From assembly GCA_016630905.1 (NCBI GenBank), contig WBMQ01000011.1, positions 1,488,001 to 1,552,000 on the forward strand: 64,000 nt of DNA, given 5' to 3'. The notes under the pieces are model-generated. The model made no database searches. It had not been told where the DNA came from and worked only from the letters and a program-made list of their open reading frames with translations. The DNA comes from Capillidium heterosporum. Lineage: Eukaryota; Entomophthoromycota; Entomophthoromycetes; Entomophthorales; Capillidiaceae. A program made the translations under genes and the position numbers. Shown in pieces: positions 36,599 to 48,003 of this stretch (positions are counted from its first letter, which is position 1; each line of letters opens with the position of its first letter).

Positions 36599-37800
36599 CC
36601 AGAAGGCAGGATTGTGGGAGATAGGAGATGTATTAAGTTATTAAATTAAATTTGGGTGCACCTTTGTATAGCAAACTTTATATTTTTAAGGCTTTATGAC
36701 CTAGATGCAATAACTTTATCAAAGTATAGTTAGAAATTATATCTTATACACTTTCCTTTGCTGGGAATTTTAGCAAATACCACCTAGTCTCAATATATAC
36801 GTTGTATAGTTACATAGAATTGAAAGCATTTACAAATATTTTATCTCTATCGATTCATCAACCTACAGTATTTAAAAAGTATAGATATTTATAAAGCATA
36901 TAAGATTTTTATAAAACACAAAATATTTAACTCACATAAGTTAAATTTACCTTTTCAAATTTTGCCTTTATTTCTAGACCTGGAAGTTATGATGTACTTT
37001 TACATCCTAAACTCAAGCTAGAAAACATCAATAAGACTTGAATGAAAAAGTGTAATCTAATACTACTCAGCTACATCGCTACTACCAAACTAGTCAGGCG
37101 TGCCGCTAAAGACAACTCCACATGCATGCCAAGCCAAATATCGTATAGTATCTGTAAAAACTATTGCAACTCTAGTTCTTTTGTGCGAATAGGCATGATA
37201 ACCTAACTACTTTTCATTCTGCAAAAGTGGACTTTGTCGCAAATGTAAACCTCCTTCCCACCATCCAACCACCTTATCTGAAAGCTGAAACCACATCTGT
37301 CGCCACAGTTCCCAAAACCCTGATCGACAACCTATTCCTTCATTTACCAACCTACCTTAAAAGTCAAAAGAGAACAGTTGCCAAATTAATTTAGCCAATC
37401 TATTGTGATAAATTTGGAAATTCCAAATTGGATCGAAATTTTTACTTGGGATAATTTGAAACAATCAATTGAATAGTCGCAGTGCTAAATTCAAACGTTC
37501 CAAGCTAATTGTGTTTGAATCAAGTATTCAAATTAATTTTTAGAACAATTGATTTGAAATGGCAGTATGGCAATTTATGCAGTTAGTCCACCCAATTTAT
37601 TGAAGTTCGAACTACAACCCAAGGAATACCTACAACTAAGTCAAAAACATATTAAATTTTTGTTGAGTATACCAAATTGAACATTAGTGCGATGGAAGTT
37701 CACTTTGGTTCCTAAAATCAATAGACAACTTTTTCACTTTTATACCTTTCACCTAATTTTTTACAAGACAGCAACAATATCGATATCCAACTAATCCAAG
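36599..37800. other. Spacer between tandem seven-TM genes
   Basis: AT-rich 3' flank of copy 1 and promoter of copy 2. No gene seen. Confidence 0.4.
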
Positions 37801-38723
37801 ATGAACGTGTCCGAAATTATTTCAAAGATCGGTAGTAAGTTTACGTTGCTGACATTTATATTCCAACTTTTATACCCATACTACCAGAAATTTGTTTGAA
37901 TTTACTACTTCATTTACATGCATCGGCAAGCTCTAATTTTCCAACTTTATAGGCTCCATGAACTTTGTATTTCTAGGCCTAGGTACCGTATTTACCATAA
38001 TTGGTATCGCCCTCCTCATCAAAAACCGTAGGATGATTCGATTCCTCTATCTTGTATCTGGTGTCCAACTCTTTGGTACAAACTCATATCTTTCAAATCC
38101 TAAACTAACATTTTTCTATAGCAACTTTAACCTTCATGATTGGCACCCTAATTCTAATCAAGATGGAACTGTTAGATGACACCAACTACAAGCCGATCTA
38201 TTATCTGCTGGGCAGTACAGTCGGTATGGGTATATTGGGTGGTATCCTAGGTGCCAAGTTTACAAAGTTTGGTACTATTTTGCTGGGTCTAGCTGGCGGT
38301 TTAAACTTGTGGCAGTTGATCGCTGGGTTTGTACCAAGCCATGTCGCCAACTTTATAACTTCGTGTGTGCTGGCTATAGTAGGTGCCATCCTTTGCTTCA
38401 AATTCCAGCAGCCTTTAGAGGTTATCATTGCTGCCTACACCGGATCTCATCTTATGACCAAAGGGATTTACCTTATTACTGAAGGCATGTTAAGGCAGTA
38501 TGGCGGGTACCCAGTCGCCCAACTGTCCAAGTATTTGATCTATGCATTGATTGGAGAGGTTGCATTGAAGGCCCTCGTGTTCTTAGCCAACGTTTCCTAT
38601 CATCTGTCGAGACACTTCTATGCCAAGTATGAGGAGGAGATGGCTTCGTTCGTTACTGTTGAAGGTCAACCTCGCCAGAGTGAAGATACTCCTATGTCAG
38701 AGACTCAGCCTATGCTACATTAA
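37801..38723 (+). CDS. Seven-TM membrane protein, TM7S3/TMEM198-like, copy 2
   Basis: Three exons (37801-37834, 37953-38075, 38122-38723), 252 aa. It is a paralogue of the gene 1.2 kb upstream on the same strand, with introns at the same places and an exon 2 of the same 123 nt. Core motifs are KNRRMIRFLYLVSGVQLF, GSTVGMGILGGILGAKFTKF, GLNLWQLIAGFVPSH and LCFKFQQPLEVI. The cytosolic tail is acidic and Ser/Thr-rich and ends ETQPMLH, which could be an endosomal dileucine-type signal (inference). The start at 37801 is supported by the short exon 1 ending in the same GxG-A splice phase as in copies 1 and 3. Confidence 0.75.
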
Positions 38724-40789
38724 GTTTTAATTTTGCTACTAGGTAAGTATCGACAATGAAGTATAGTTTTCATCTAGCTACTTTGTAGGCATTAATAAAT
38801 TATTCAATTGGTATATTCTTCATATCGATATAGTTCTATTCAAAAGTAGTAGTAAACAAGTTTCCAATCAACTGTACCCTAACTAGTTGTTTTAATTATT
38901 TGATAGCATAGTTAAGTTAAAACTTTGTATGTGGTTTTTAAGATTTATTATATTAGTTTGTTTTGCTAATTTTCAAATAGTACAAATTCTAAACAGCTTA
39001 CAGCATACTTTGGTAGATGGAGTGGAAATGGAATGGTAGTCTAATTTTATCTTTGTTTTCTTTTATAATTGATATTAGGATCTTAGAAGTTGAATAAATC
39101 TTATAGCATTACCTTTATCCTTGTTGGGAAGCGTCTACAACAAACACTCACTAGCAAAGTTAGCCAAGAGGCAACAGTAGCCAGTACTCTATAAAGGTTA
39201 AGGAAGTTGACAATAAGGCTATATAAGGAATAGGCTCGTGCTTGAAGCTTGATCCAGAGATGGTGGGCAGACAGGAATATTTCGATCGTAGCCATGAGGT
39301 TAAGAAGCGTCATCAGGTCCATTGGTTCAATAAAGTGTTAGGGTTTGGTTCAGATTAGTGCAGTTCTCTGGCTTAGAGGGATGCCAATTCTCAGTTCTAA
39401 ATTATATTATCGACAGTAGGTCTTTACTATGTTGATAGCAGAAGAAAATATCACATGATTCAAGATGTTTATTTAGTAACTATTTAACCTACTACTAAGT
39501 CCACCGTGTGTCTTATATAGACTACTCATCTTTAGTAGTCGGTACTCTGGATATTGGAGGTGGAAATTAACAAAATTCAACTGTTAAGATATATCTAATA
39601 TTTATGAATAGATGTTGTAGGTTTATAATTATCATGGTGATGCCTCTTCTAATCTAAGCTTTATTTTACAACTATACTCTAATTTTACTTTTTGAGGAGG
39701 CACTCATACTTATGTATGCTTTCTATGCTAAAAATTTAACCAATGCTTTGGAAAGAGAGTTGAATTTTACACATTCAAATTTCCATTGTAATGGGTCGAT
39801 ATATGTAGTATGGCAACGTATCAACATATTGGCTGGTAGTTTGGGTTTTTGTAGCTGTGTGAGCTGAGAAAGTAACTTTAGTATATATCGGCTTGTAGGT
39901 GAGTTGAAAGAAGTTTGATGAATCTAATAGGAATAACAAGGCTTCATTTCGTCCCTAAACATCCAGAGTGATACTAACCTTTGCTATTATATGCATTGTA
40001 CTTTACCCTTTATTACCTTTGTAATGAGATTGATATCCAATCTATAGGCCAAGTTTTGAAGTTTTATTTTGATTCGGACATCATGAGCTTGCCTACCAAA
40101 AGAATGGCAGATGCACTCCAAAGAATTTGTTTATATTATATATGATGAGTAGTTTTAGTATCCTTTAGGCCACAGGTATTTGAAATAAAACAGTAGAAAA
40201 TACAAATTGGTGGATATACGAATAAGCCCTCGAAATTTGAATCTATACATTTGTTTTTTGAAATTGCTCAATTTCGATACAGTGCCTATTATTGAAATGA
40301 TATCTTTTAGAGATAGGATGGATCTATTAGTAAAAGGTAGAGTTTTATACAACACAAAAGGTTGTATTGTTCATTTGAACAAATCAAATATTTTTTAGCC
40401 ACCTCTACTTTTGAAAAGTACAGCAAATATATAGTTTTCAGAAAGCCTGATAAATCCTAATTTGCCTAAACGACGGCATGTAGCTTCCCTTTACTCTTTC
40501 AATGTATTATAAGAATATCTAGTGAAAAGGTGGATTTTAAAGGAATGAAAGTAGATGTGCAAAAATTGTATCAAAGTAAATTAGGGTAGGTCAAAGCGTA
40601 CATTCGAGGATACATATGGTATAGTAGTTTATTCTAAATTTTGATATGCGAAGGTCTGTGTCGATACCTTAAGGATAGATGCTGCAAAAGATACGCCTAC
40701 TTAAAGTTTAACACCAATTGAGATCAAATTGAATTTTGATTTGCAAACGTTGGTGCAAAGCAGTTTCTTTTCCACTTTACGACGCCTAA
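38724..40789. other. Spacer, no firm gene
   Basis: AT-rich. A - strand ATG frame at 39322-39101 (73 codons) encodes a hydrophobic peptide (SLIVNFLNLYRVLATVASWL) and could be an exon of a small membrane protein, but nothing connects to it. The frames at 40155-40398 overlap on opposite strands and are read as chance. Confidence 0.35.
39101..39322 (-). CDS. Doubtful small hydrophobic protein
   Basis: Starts with ATG, 73 codons, hydrophobic centre with two possible membrane helices and RRFPTRIK near its end, where a GTAATG donor-like site lies. No recognised family and no supporting promoter. Listed only because the frame is ATG-led and has reasonable codon use. Confidence 0.2.
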   Translation of the reverse strand: MDLMTLLNLMATIEIFLSAHHLWIKLQARAYSLYSLIVNFLNLYRVLATVASWLTLLVSVCCRRFPTRIKVML

Positions 40790-41267
40790 TCAAGCCAAGA
40801 AGGGCTTGCTACCTGCCTTATCGAATTTCAAGATCTCGTCGGCTGCCTTAATAAAATCACTCACATTTACACATCCAATGTTGAATACCAAGCTTACGGT
40901 AGCTGCAAAAACATCGTCGTTAGTTAGAACGGTGAAAGCCTTTTCGACACAAGCCTCGGCATTTGCTAAGTCTTTTTGAGGAGTTTGGTGGCTTGGGCTT
41001 GGCTTATTGGGGCTGATGTATCTATACACTTTGATTTTACAGTCATGCAGATGTGATAGTAGCTAATCAAAGTGTGTTCCTACATATTAAGTTAGTATTC
41101 GTAAACAGTGTATTTAAAGTTATCGTTGGATCAGTGTAGAAGTTGGCATGGAACTCTTCAAAGTTTTTTATGAGGTCCAAACCATCCTGATTGACCCGCC
41201 TAACTTGAGCTTGGACTTGAATCTGAAATAGAAAGGTGAAGAAGATGGCTTTGAAATAAGTGAACAT
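40790..41267 (-). pseudogene. GH24 (phage/T4-type) lysozyme pseudogene, secreted form
   Basis: The ATG at 41267 opens a signal peptide (MFTYFKAIFFTFLFQIQVQA) followed by GLDLIKNFEEFHANFYTDP, the GH24 active-site start with the catalytic Glu in NFE. The intron expected after DPT keeps a branch (TACTAAC) and TAG acceptor, but its donor GT reads AT, so splicing should fail. In the next block the usual TIGYGH reads LISYYH. After APISQAQATKLLK one base is missing from an A run, shifting the frame. The rest (KDLANAEACVEKAFTV, FAATVSLVFNIGCVN) is recognisable GH24. The C-terminal part is short. Functional members cleave peptidoglycan, and fungal ones are thought to descend from bacterial or phage genes. 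Confidence 0.8.
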
Positions 41268-43064
41268 GTTGAGTTTATAAGGATATATGTTGAAGTTGAG
41301 CTTGATTTATATAGATTAAAAACCAAGTGTACAACTGAACTTTACATAGGCTGGATTATACCTCCATGTCTCATTACAACTTCTGTTGGCATTTGCTAGA
41401 TCAAATGGGCTGCCTGAATTCCTTTTCCACATCACATAATTCCAAAATAGTAAATAAAAGTTCACAAGTTTGATTATATATATTTATCCTTGGTACTTTT
41501 GAATGATGGTATTTATATTTTAAGAGTGATGCTTACCCCCAATAAAAACTTTTACAACGATCATGATCGGAATGTACATTCCCAAAATTGGAATATATCC
41601 TGGTATCTACTTTTGATACAGGAAGTTTATCTGCCTTTTCATCACATTGAAATTGAGTTTACACTTCTACACCATACACAATCGTCTAAACTATATAGCT
41701 ATATGATGGCATATCAACATGAAGATAGAAAATTTCAAGTTCTATGTACCTTTTGGGTTAAGCAAACTCTATAGTTTAGGTTGGAGTTGGATAGGTGTAT
41801 TGATGCCAATATACAATTATCCATATGGCAGAATATGTAATGTTGCGATGTAAGTGAAGCAATGCCATATGGTATGCAAATTTTCAAAAGTATTACCAAT
41901 ACTATTGAAAGTTGCTATTTGAAGAGCTCTAGGTGAACTAGTATATATTTAAAAATGCTGAAGAGAAAACTATAGATTATCTTTAATCACATCCTTACTG
42001 TACCTTTTGGCCAGGTCAGTCCACGTGTGAAAGAAATTCCAATTTGATTATAATGTGCAAAGCATTTGAACCACTGTTCCAAAGCTCCCTTGAAAACAGT
42101 AGCAAAATTTATAATGCCGTCACTTCTAATTTCCTAAGGACGCTCCATCATCACCACCATCAACTCTAGCAAAACTAGCATGTCCCATGTCTAGGCTATA
42201 ATTCGTAATTTCTACAAAATTCCAAAACTTGCTTATCTATCATCAGCCACATTCTTTCTATTTATCAGCTTTTCTAGATAAAAGGAGATAGTGGAGAAGT
42301 GAAGGGGGGTTATAAAGGGAATATGAATTGGCTGGAGGGAAACTGGTTGAAACTAAAACTAGTCGAAGGGCACTGCCATCTGGTTGAATCCTCGTCACCC
42401 ATTGATTAAAGGAGACTGCTATTTCCAGCTAAATAGCTTTTACCACTTTAAGCTCGCACCCAATAGTATGGTTAGGCTGAACCACGACCTTATAATGCCC
42501 AAATATATCTATAGGATTGGTTTCGTAGAATGCATCTTCAGCATCCTACCCGCTAGAAATTTGCCTTTTAGGTTGGGGAAGAGGCAGGTGGATCGTGCCC
42601 TTATCTGTAAATCCTTTACGACGATTTGCTGTTGTGGTATCATCACCCAATAAAAAAACTCCACTGTTAACCATTTCAATTCAAATGCTTCGTAACAAAG
42701 GGGACGTCAGTTGACATTTAGACGAAAAGCAGATCTTCTGGAATCTTGGCACCAATCATAGTCAAAGGTAGATAAAAGTTAGCTAATCTTTCGCAATTAG
42801 AAATCAAAGCTTGGATTATTAATTCCAAATTTGTATAGATTATTATCGAAATTACATAATTTAAATTTAGCACATGGCCAGCGATCTCCAACCAGAGGTA
42901 TAGGTTTCAACGTTATTATCCAAAAAATGCTAGATAGAGCCAATGAAAGCGAAATGGCCACATCATCAGTTTCGTACCCCTTCTCAAAGAAAACAAAAAT
43001 TCACCATCCAACAAGTTATCCCACCTTGTGAAGAAATTAAACGATTTAGGGATGGAAATACTAG
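41268..43064. other. Spacer
   Basis: AT-rich. Frames at 41490-41774 and 42384-42653 begin with TTG and have no motif. No gene seen. Confidence 0.4.
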
Positions 43065-43073
43065 TATAAAAGG
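43065..43073 (+). promoter_or_regulatory. TATA-like box upstream of BTA1
   Basis: TATAAAAGG, about 220 nt before the ATG at 43290, followed by a C/A/T-rich leader. Confidence 0.4.
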
Positions 43074-43289
43074 CTAAGGGATAGCTTTGAAGGTGAAATT
43101 TCATAAACACTTCAAGTACTGTGGTTCAACATCACTCAAGCTTCCAATCGCCAACCTGTAAAATATTCAAATTGATTCAACATCAACTTTTAAATAGTTC
43201 CAGTTGCATATCAATTTCATATATTACTAACTTCTAGCTTTACTTTCTAATAACATTCAACAGTTATTCGCGTGTCTATAATTAATTAA

Positions 43290-45497
43290 ATGTCCAGCAA
43301 CTTGTCACAGAGCCACTCAACGGCAAGTTCTCTAGGTCTCCTATCGATCGCGGCCGGTATGATGTACTTGGCAACTAAGCCTGCAATTCTCGCCCACTAC
43401 CTCGCTCCCCTCGGTATCAATAAGACGCTGGGTTCTCTGGTCGTCAGTTTAGGTGCCTTAGCGTTGACTTACTTTTTGGCAAGTACCCGGTTCCAGAAGC
43501 AGCTCAAATTCATGTACTCGTGCTTCTTCAAGCCCATTGGTCACACCTCCAACCAGCAGGACCGCCTCGAATCTTTCTACAAGGACCAAGCCAGCGTCTA
43601 CGATGATACCCGTCATCAACTTTTACGTGGCCGTATAACTATGCTCAAGCTCAGTGCTGCCAAATTGAATGCTGTCGCCAAGCAGGACACCAAGCCCATC
43701 TGGATCGACTTAGGTGGTGGTACTGGTTGGAACATCGAGCGTATGAACGACTTTTTCCCCATCGAGAACTTTGAAAAGGTTTACCTCGTCGACTTGACAC
43801 CCTCCCTGTGCAAGGTCGCTGAAGATCGATTCCGTCGTAAAGGCTGGAAGAACGTCATTGTCGTCAACGCCGATGCCACTAGCTTCAAGCTCCCTGAGTG
43901 CGAACAGCCTGAAGGTAAAATTGACTTGGTCACCATGTCCTACTCGCTCTCCATGATCGACAACTTCTACCCTGTCGTCGACAAGGTCAAGACTCTTTTA
44001 AGCAAGGATGGTTTCTACGCTGTTGCTGACTTTGGCACCTCGGGTCGCGTCATCTCCGACGCCGCTAAGGATGGAGGTATCGTCAACCGCAAGTGCAACT
44101 GGTTCACCAGATGGGTCTACCAGATCTGGTTCGACTTTGATCACATCAACCTGCATCAGTGCCGCCGTGACTACTTGGAATACAAATTCGCTACCATCAA
44201 ATCCTTCTCTGGTCGTAACCACTTCATTGTCCCTTACTTGATCCAGATCCCTTACTACGTGTGGATGGGTTGCAACGAAGTTCAAGTTTCAGAAACTACT
44301 TCGACCGACCTGGCTTTGACACCTACCAAGCCTTCCTTCACTACTAGTAGATTGCCTTATGACCCCACCCTAAAGTGCCACACCCAGTTCGACACCTACA
44401 TCTATGCCTTCACCTGGGAGGACCCAAGAGAAGACTTGAAGGTTTTGGACCTCAACAAGGACGACGAGATGTTCGTCATTACCTCGGCTGGTGACAACGC
44501 CTTGGATTACCTATGCCACGCTGATATCAAGCGCATCCACTGTATTGACATGAACCCTCACCAGAACCATCTCCTCGAACTTAAATTGGCTGCCATCAAG
44601 AACTTGGATCACGCTGACTTTTGGAAAATGTTTGGTGAGGGCCACCACACCGACTTTGCCGAGATTTTGGATCTGAAACTATCACCCTACCTCTCCTCTC
44701 ATGCTTACTCGTACTGGAAGTTGAATACCAAAAGGTTCACCCACGATAACTTCTTCAAGACAGGATGTTCCGGTTATGCTTTAACTATGGTCCAACTCGT
44801 CTGTAAATTTACTGGATTGACCAAGTACGCCGACCAATTGTGTAAGGCCACCACCATAGAAGAGCAAAAACGTATCTGGTACGATAACATCCGTCCTGTC
44901 TTGCTTAACTCCTGGTTCGTACGCGCTTGCTCCAACCCCATCTTCCTATGGACCGCTTTAGGTGTCCCTATCAACCAATGGAACATGTTGCTTAGCGAAG
45001 GTACCACCTTTGACTACTTGAAAGATACTTTGGACCCCATCTTCAACCGCTCGCTATTCTCCAACGACCAGTACTTTTACCACCTCTGTGTAGCCTTGAA
45101 GTACACACCGGAATCTTGCCCTAGCTACGTCAGTAAACCTTACTTTGAGCGCTTACAGAACTCTGGTATCCTAGATGTCGTTAGACTGCACACCTCCAGC
45201 ATCATCGAAGTGCTCAAATCCTTGGAACCCGAGTCGTTGACTAAGGTCATCCTTATGGACCATATGGATTGGTTCAGTGAGCAGGACGCCCGTGATGAAA
45301 TTGCAACTGTTGCTCGCACCGTCAAGAAGGGCGGGTATGTCTTCTGGAGATCTTCGGCTCGTCTACCTTGGTACAATAGATTATTTGAGGAGTACGGATT
45401 TGATGTCAAGCCTATGGCCGTACGTCAACCTGGTTCCGATGTTGCCATTGACCGTGTCAACATGTATGCTTCGTTCTATAGGGCGATCAAAAATTGA
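43290..45497 (+). CDS. BTA1: Betaine lipid synthase (DGTS synthase), fused BtaB-BtaA type
   Basis: Single exon, 735 aa, ending in TGA. The N-terminus has two hydrophobic stretches (about 12-32 and 43-62) that would anchor it in the ER. Next is a SAM-dependent methyltransferase domain with IWIDLGGGTGWNIERM (motif I), VYLVDLTPSLCKVAEDRF and NVIVVNADATSF. The second half is a DUF3419/BtaA-type 3-amino-3-carboxypropyl transferase with EDPREDLKVLDL, ITSAGDNALDYL and the C-terminal LMDHMDWFSEQD..EIATV. The two halves make the homoserine head group on diacylglycerol and trimethylate it, yielding DGTS. The order matches fungal and algal Bta1. In other fungi it is induced by phosphate starvation, replacing phosphatidylcholine. 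Codon use is strongly biased to C-ending codons compared with the neighbours, suggesting high expression. Confidence 0.95.
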   Translation: MSSNLSQSHSTASSLGLLSIAAGMMYLATKPAILAHYLAPLGINKTLGSLVVSLGALALTYFLASTRFQKQLKFMYSCFFKPIGHTSNQQDRLESFYKDQASVYDDTRHQLLRGRITMLKLSAAKLNAVAKQDTKPIWIDLGGGTGWNIERMNDFFPIENFEKVYLVDLTPSLCKVAEDRFRRKGWKNVIVVNADATSFKLPECEQPEGKIDLVTMSYSLSMIDNFYPVVDKVKTLLSKDGFYAVADFGTSGRVISDAAKDGGIVNRKCNWFTRWVYQIWFDFDHINLHQCRRDYLEYKFATIKSFSGRNHFIVPYLIQIPYYVWMGCNEVQVSETTSTDLALTPTKPSFTTSRLPYDPTLKCHTQFDTYIYAFTWEDPREDLKVLDLNKDDEMFVITSAGDNALDYLCHADIKRIHCIDMNPHQNHLLELKLAAIKNLDHADFWKMFGEGHHTDFAEILDLKLSPYLSSHAYSYWKLNTKRFTHDNFFKTGCSGYALTMVQLVCKFTGLTKYADQLCKATTIEEQKRIWYDNIRPVLLNSWFVRACSNPIFLWTALGVPINQWNMLLSEGTTFDYLKDTLDPIFNRSLFSNDQYFYHLCVALKYTPESCPSYVSKPYFERLQNSGILDVVRLHTSSIIEVLKSLEPESLTKVILMDHMDWFSEQDARDEIATVARTVKKGGYVFWRSSARLPWYNRLFEEYGFDVKPMAVRQPGSDVAIDRVNMYASFYRAIKN

Positions 45498-46082
45498 AGT
45501 TTACTTTGTAGGCTTTGAATAAAAGGATAGGATTTAATCCATTGTTTGTGTTGTATAGATTTGATATGGTTTTAAAGAATATGCATTTTTAGAATATGAT
45601 TTGGATCTGTTGAAGTTGTCAAGAATGTGAGAATTTTAGGCAAATATGTGTACTTTTTAATCTCTATATTTAAGAGCTTATAGTTTGTACTTAGCGAAGC
45701 AAAAATATATGCCTACTTTCAACTCACAACTAGTGCTCTTATAAATTGTCGTTGCACTCCTTTACAAAATTAAGCTGCCTAACACTGCAAATTGATTTTA
45801 ACTTACTATTGATATCCATATATTCTCACACAACAACTGATAACCTGCTAAACGTCGTACTGTAAGCTGAAACTTATGTTTTCCGTGGTTTGTATTGTAG
45901 GTGCTGGTTGTTGGTAGTATAAAGATGCTCATAGCTTTGAAACCCAGCAGAAGTTAGTAGATAAAATGAAGCATGTGCATTGAAAGGATGGCTGCTGGCT
46001 TGATGTAGCTTAGTACAATGTATAAACTAAACTATAGAGAGTCAAGTGAAAGATAGATATGGATACTTGCCTGTAAGTTGAT
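45498..46082. other. Spacer
   Basis: 3' flank of BTA1 with AATAAAAGG just after the stop. Nothing else seen. Confidence 0.4.
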
Positions 46083-46735
46083 TTATCCAAGTAGGTGAAT
46101 ATGATTCAACCTGCGGAATAGGGTCATTGTAGCCAGACCATCTGGTGTCTTCAAATAAAGAAATATTGGTGAGCGTTCTATTTATAAGTTAGATCTTACT
46201 GAACAGTGTTCCTTAGTCTGAAGCTTGACATCCAGGAAGTTGTAGGTCAGATTGTGTAAACTACAATTATCTGTATTAACTTTTATAACTTATAGACGTG
46301 AAGTATCAAATTGTAAAGCTTGATTGAAGTTCAACTTGAAGATGTTGAGATCGGCTCGCAGGTTGTGATATACTATCTTACAATTGGATATGGCAGTTTC
46401 CACCAGGCTTTTGATTTTGATAAAGGAGGGAGTTATAGTTATTTGACTATGGGAGCGTAGTATACACTTAATGCTCTTCAAATAACCCTTTACAGTATCT
46501 GAGATCCATGTCCCGTAATCGGCAACCGGTTTCACTACTCTACAATAGGTACCCATCAAGATGCTATCATAGTAGTCCACTACCATCACTTGAGCTAAAC
46601 TATCTTAACTGCATTTTTTACCTAGCCCTATCATCTCGCAGTTGATGGCGATATATCCGTCTTGCACCATTGAGTTAGTCAATATAAAATGTTTGAGTAG
46701 TAGCGATAAATATCCTTTGGGATTGATAGGTTTTT
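46083..46735 (-). pseudogene. REX4 exonuclease pseudogene
   Basis: Aligns with exons 6-8 of the intact gene at 58644-59857, in the opposite orientation. Retained blocks are YIAINCEMIGLGKK, VDYYDSILMGTYCRV, YHNLRADLNIFKL, SLHNLTYNFLDVKLQTKEHC and DGLATMTLFRRLNH, ending in TAA at 46083. Damage includes the first catalytic Asp of the DEDD site changed to Asn (INCEM for IDCEM), a TAA right after GKKCS, loss of the frame after DTSRL and loss of recognisable exons 1-5. The intron between the Exo I and Exo II blocks survives as unspliced-looking sequence. Confidence 0.85.
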
Positions 46736-48003
46736 CCTAGTGACAAGTTAGTTGTGTAAAGAAATGCTTTATAGAAGATTATCCTCCACCCTTTAAAAAG
46801 CTAGTGAACTCGAGTTGGGTGAACAGTTTACGTCGCGCCTTTGGTAGTGAATCTATTAGCTACATCACTAGTAAAGGAATTGAAAATAAGGTAGAATGGC
46901 AAATAAACTTTACATTGAATAGCTGAATGTGGTTAGGATGTTTTTTGAGCTAGAGCCGAGGAAAATTGAACTATGAATATTAAAGTGGAAAGGTTACTTT
47001 TCAACTTTATCTTTGAACTTGGTAGTTTAGGTTTGGACTTGTTGGTAGTATCTGGGTTCGATGTAGTTTCGAGCCAAGAAATTAAGTTCTTGAAATGTTG
47101 GCTTATAAAACCAACTGCTTAAAGCTTATCTTGACAGTGTTTTCTTTGGTTAAAATAAAACTCTCACTATTCTCTATTATATAAGTTTGGATTTTAAAAT
47201 ACCATAAGTAATTTGGTTTTGTTGGATATTTGATTTGAAGGTGGAATAAGGGTTTTAAAAGCTTCGACGTAACTGGTGGACTTTGAACAAGTTGATTAGA
47301 TTTGGCTATTGGTTGGATGCTGGGTAGCTAGCTCGTGTAGTTAAAGTTTTGACAAATAATATGAGGCTAACAGCTGTTTTTGTTAGTTTAGGAATTTCAT
47401 TTGGGTGCCTTTATACGGTTTACAAACTTGAAGTGCAAAATCCTTTCCAACTGTACTAATCAATAGACTTTAAACTTAAAGTACAACTATTGAATACTTT
47501 AATTTACCCTTTATGGGGCATCATCCTGCAAAGTATTCTCTACATCATCAGTTTATATGATTTGAAAGTAAATAAAGTGTACAATATACTATATATGTAA
47601 AGCCAACACTCACTCTAGGTATTTACAAGCTTAGGGCCAGGCCCTTGTTCTATATCGATTCACGTTGAAATAACCATATGCTACAGCTCTTGGCTTAATT
47701 TCTTTATCCATTTATCCATAAACCAGTTGGCCCTTTCTTCTAGCACCTCGCTTAGCTTGAAAATGTAAATTATCAGTCTAAAGTGGAGTGGAAATTCTAA
47801 TAGCTTTGATTGGCTCCAATAGTTTACATAATGGATAAACCTAACCCTTCATTCCGAACATTTTATACTGGTCGCTTTGCTAATTTATTGTGATCAGCAA
47901 TCCTAACGCTCACCAGTTTTCTTCAGCTTCAGTTCACAGATTAGAATCAACATCAGCAGCCTACAAGTCCAAAGTCAAGCATCACTATAATCAACTAAAT
48001 ACG
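46736..48003. other. Spacer upstream of the CTD-type phosphatase
   Basis: AT-rich. An ATG at 47831 starts a short frame that ends at 47892. The phosphatase frame is open back to about 47884 without an ATG. A 27-nt GT..AG pair here does not restore phase. Confidence 0.4.

Noticed and set aside
41490-42653. Frames of 94 and 89 codons between the lysozyme relic and BTA1
   Set aside because: Both start with TTG, lack motifs and have no matching exons nearby.
47831-47895. Upstream ATG plus a 27-nt GT..AG intron as the true start of the phosphatase gene
   Set aside because: The joined phases do not agree with the downstream frame.
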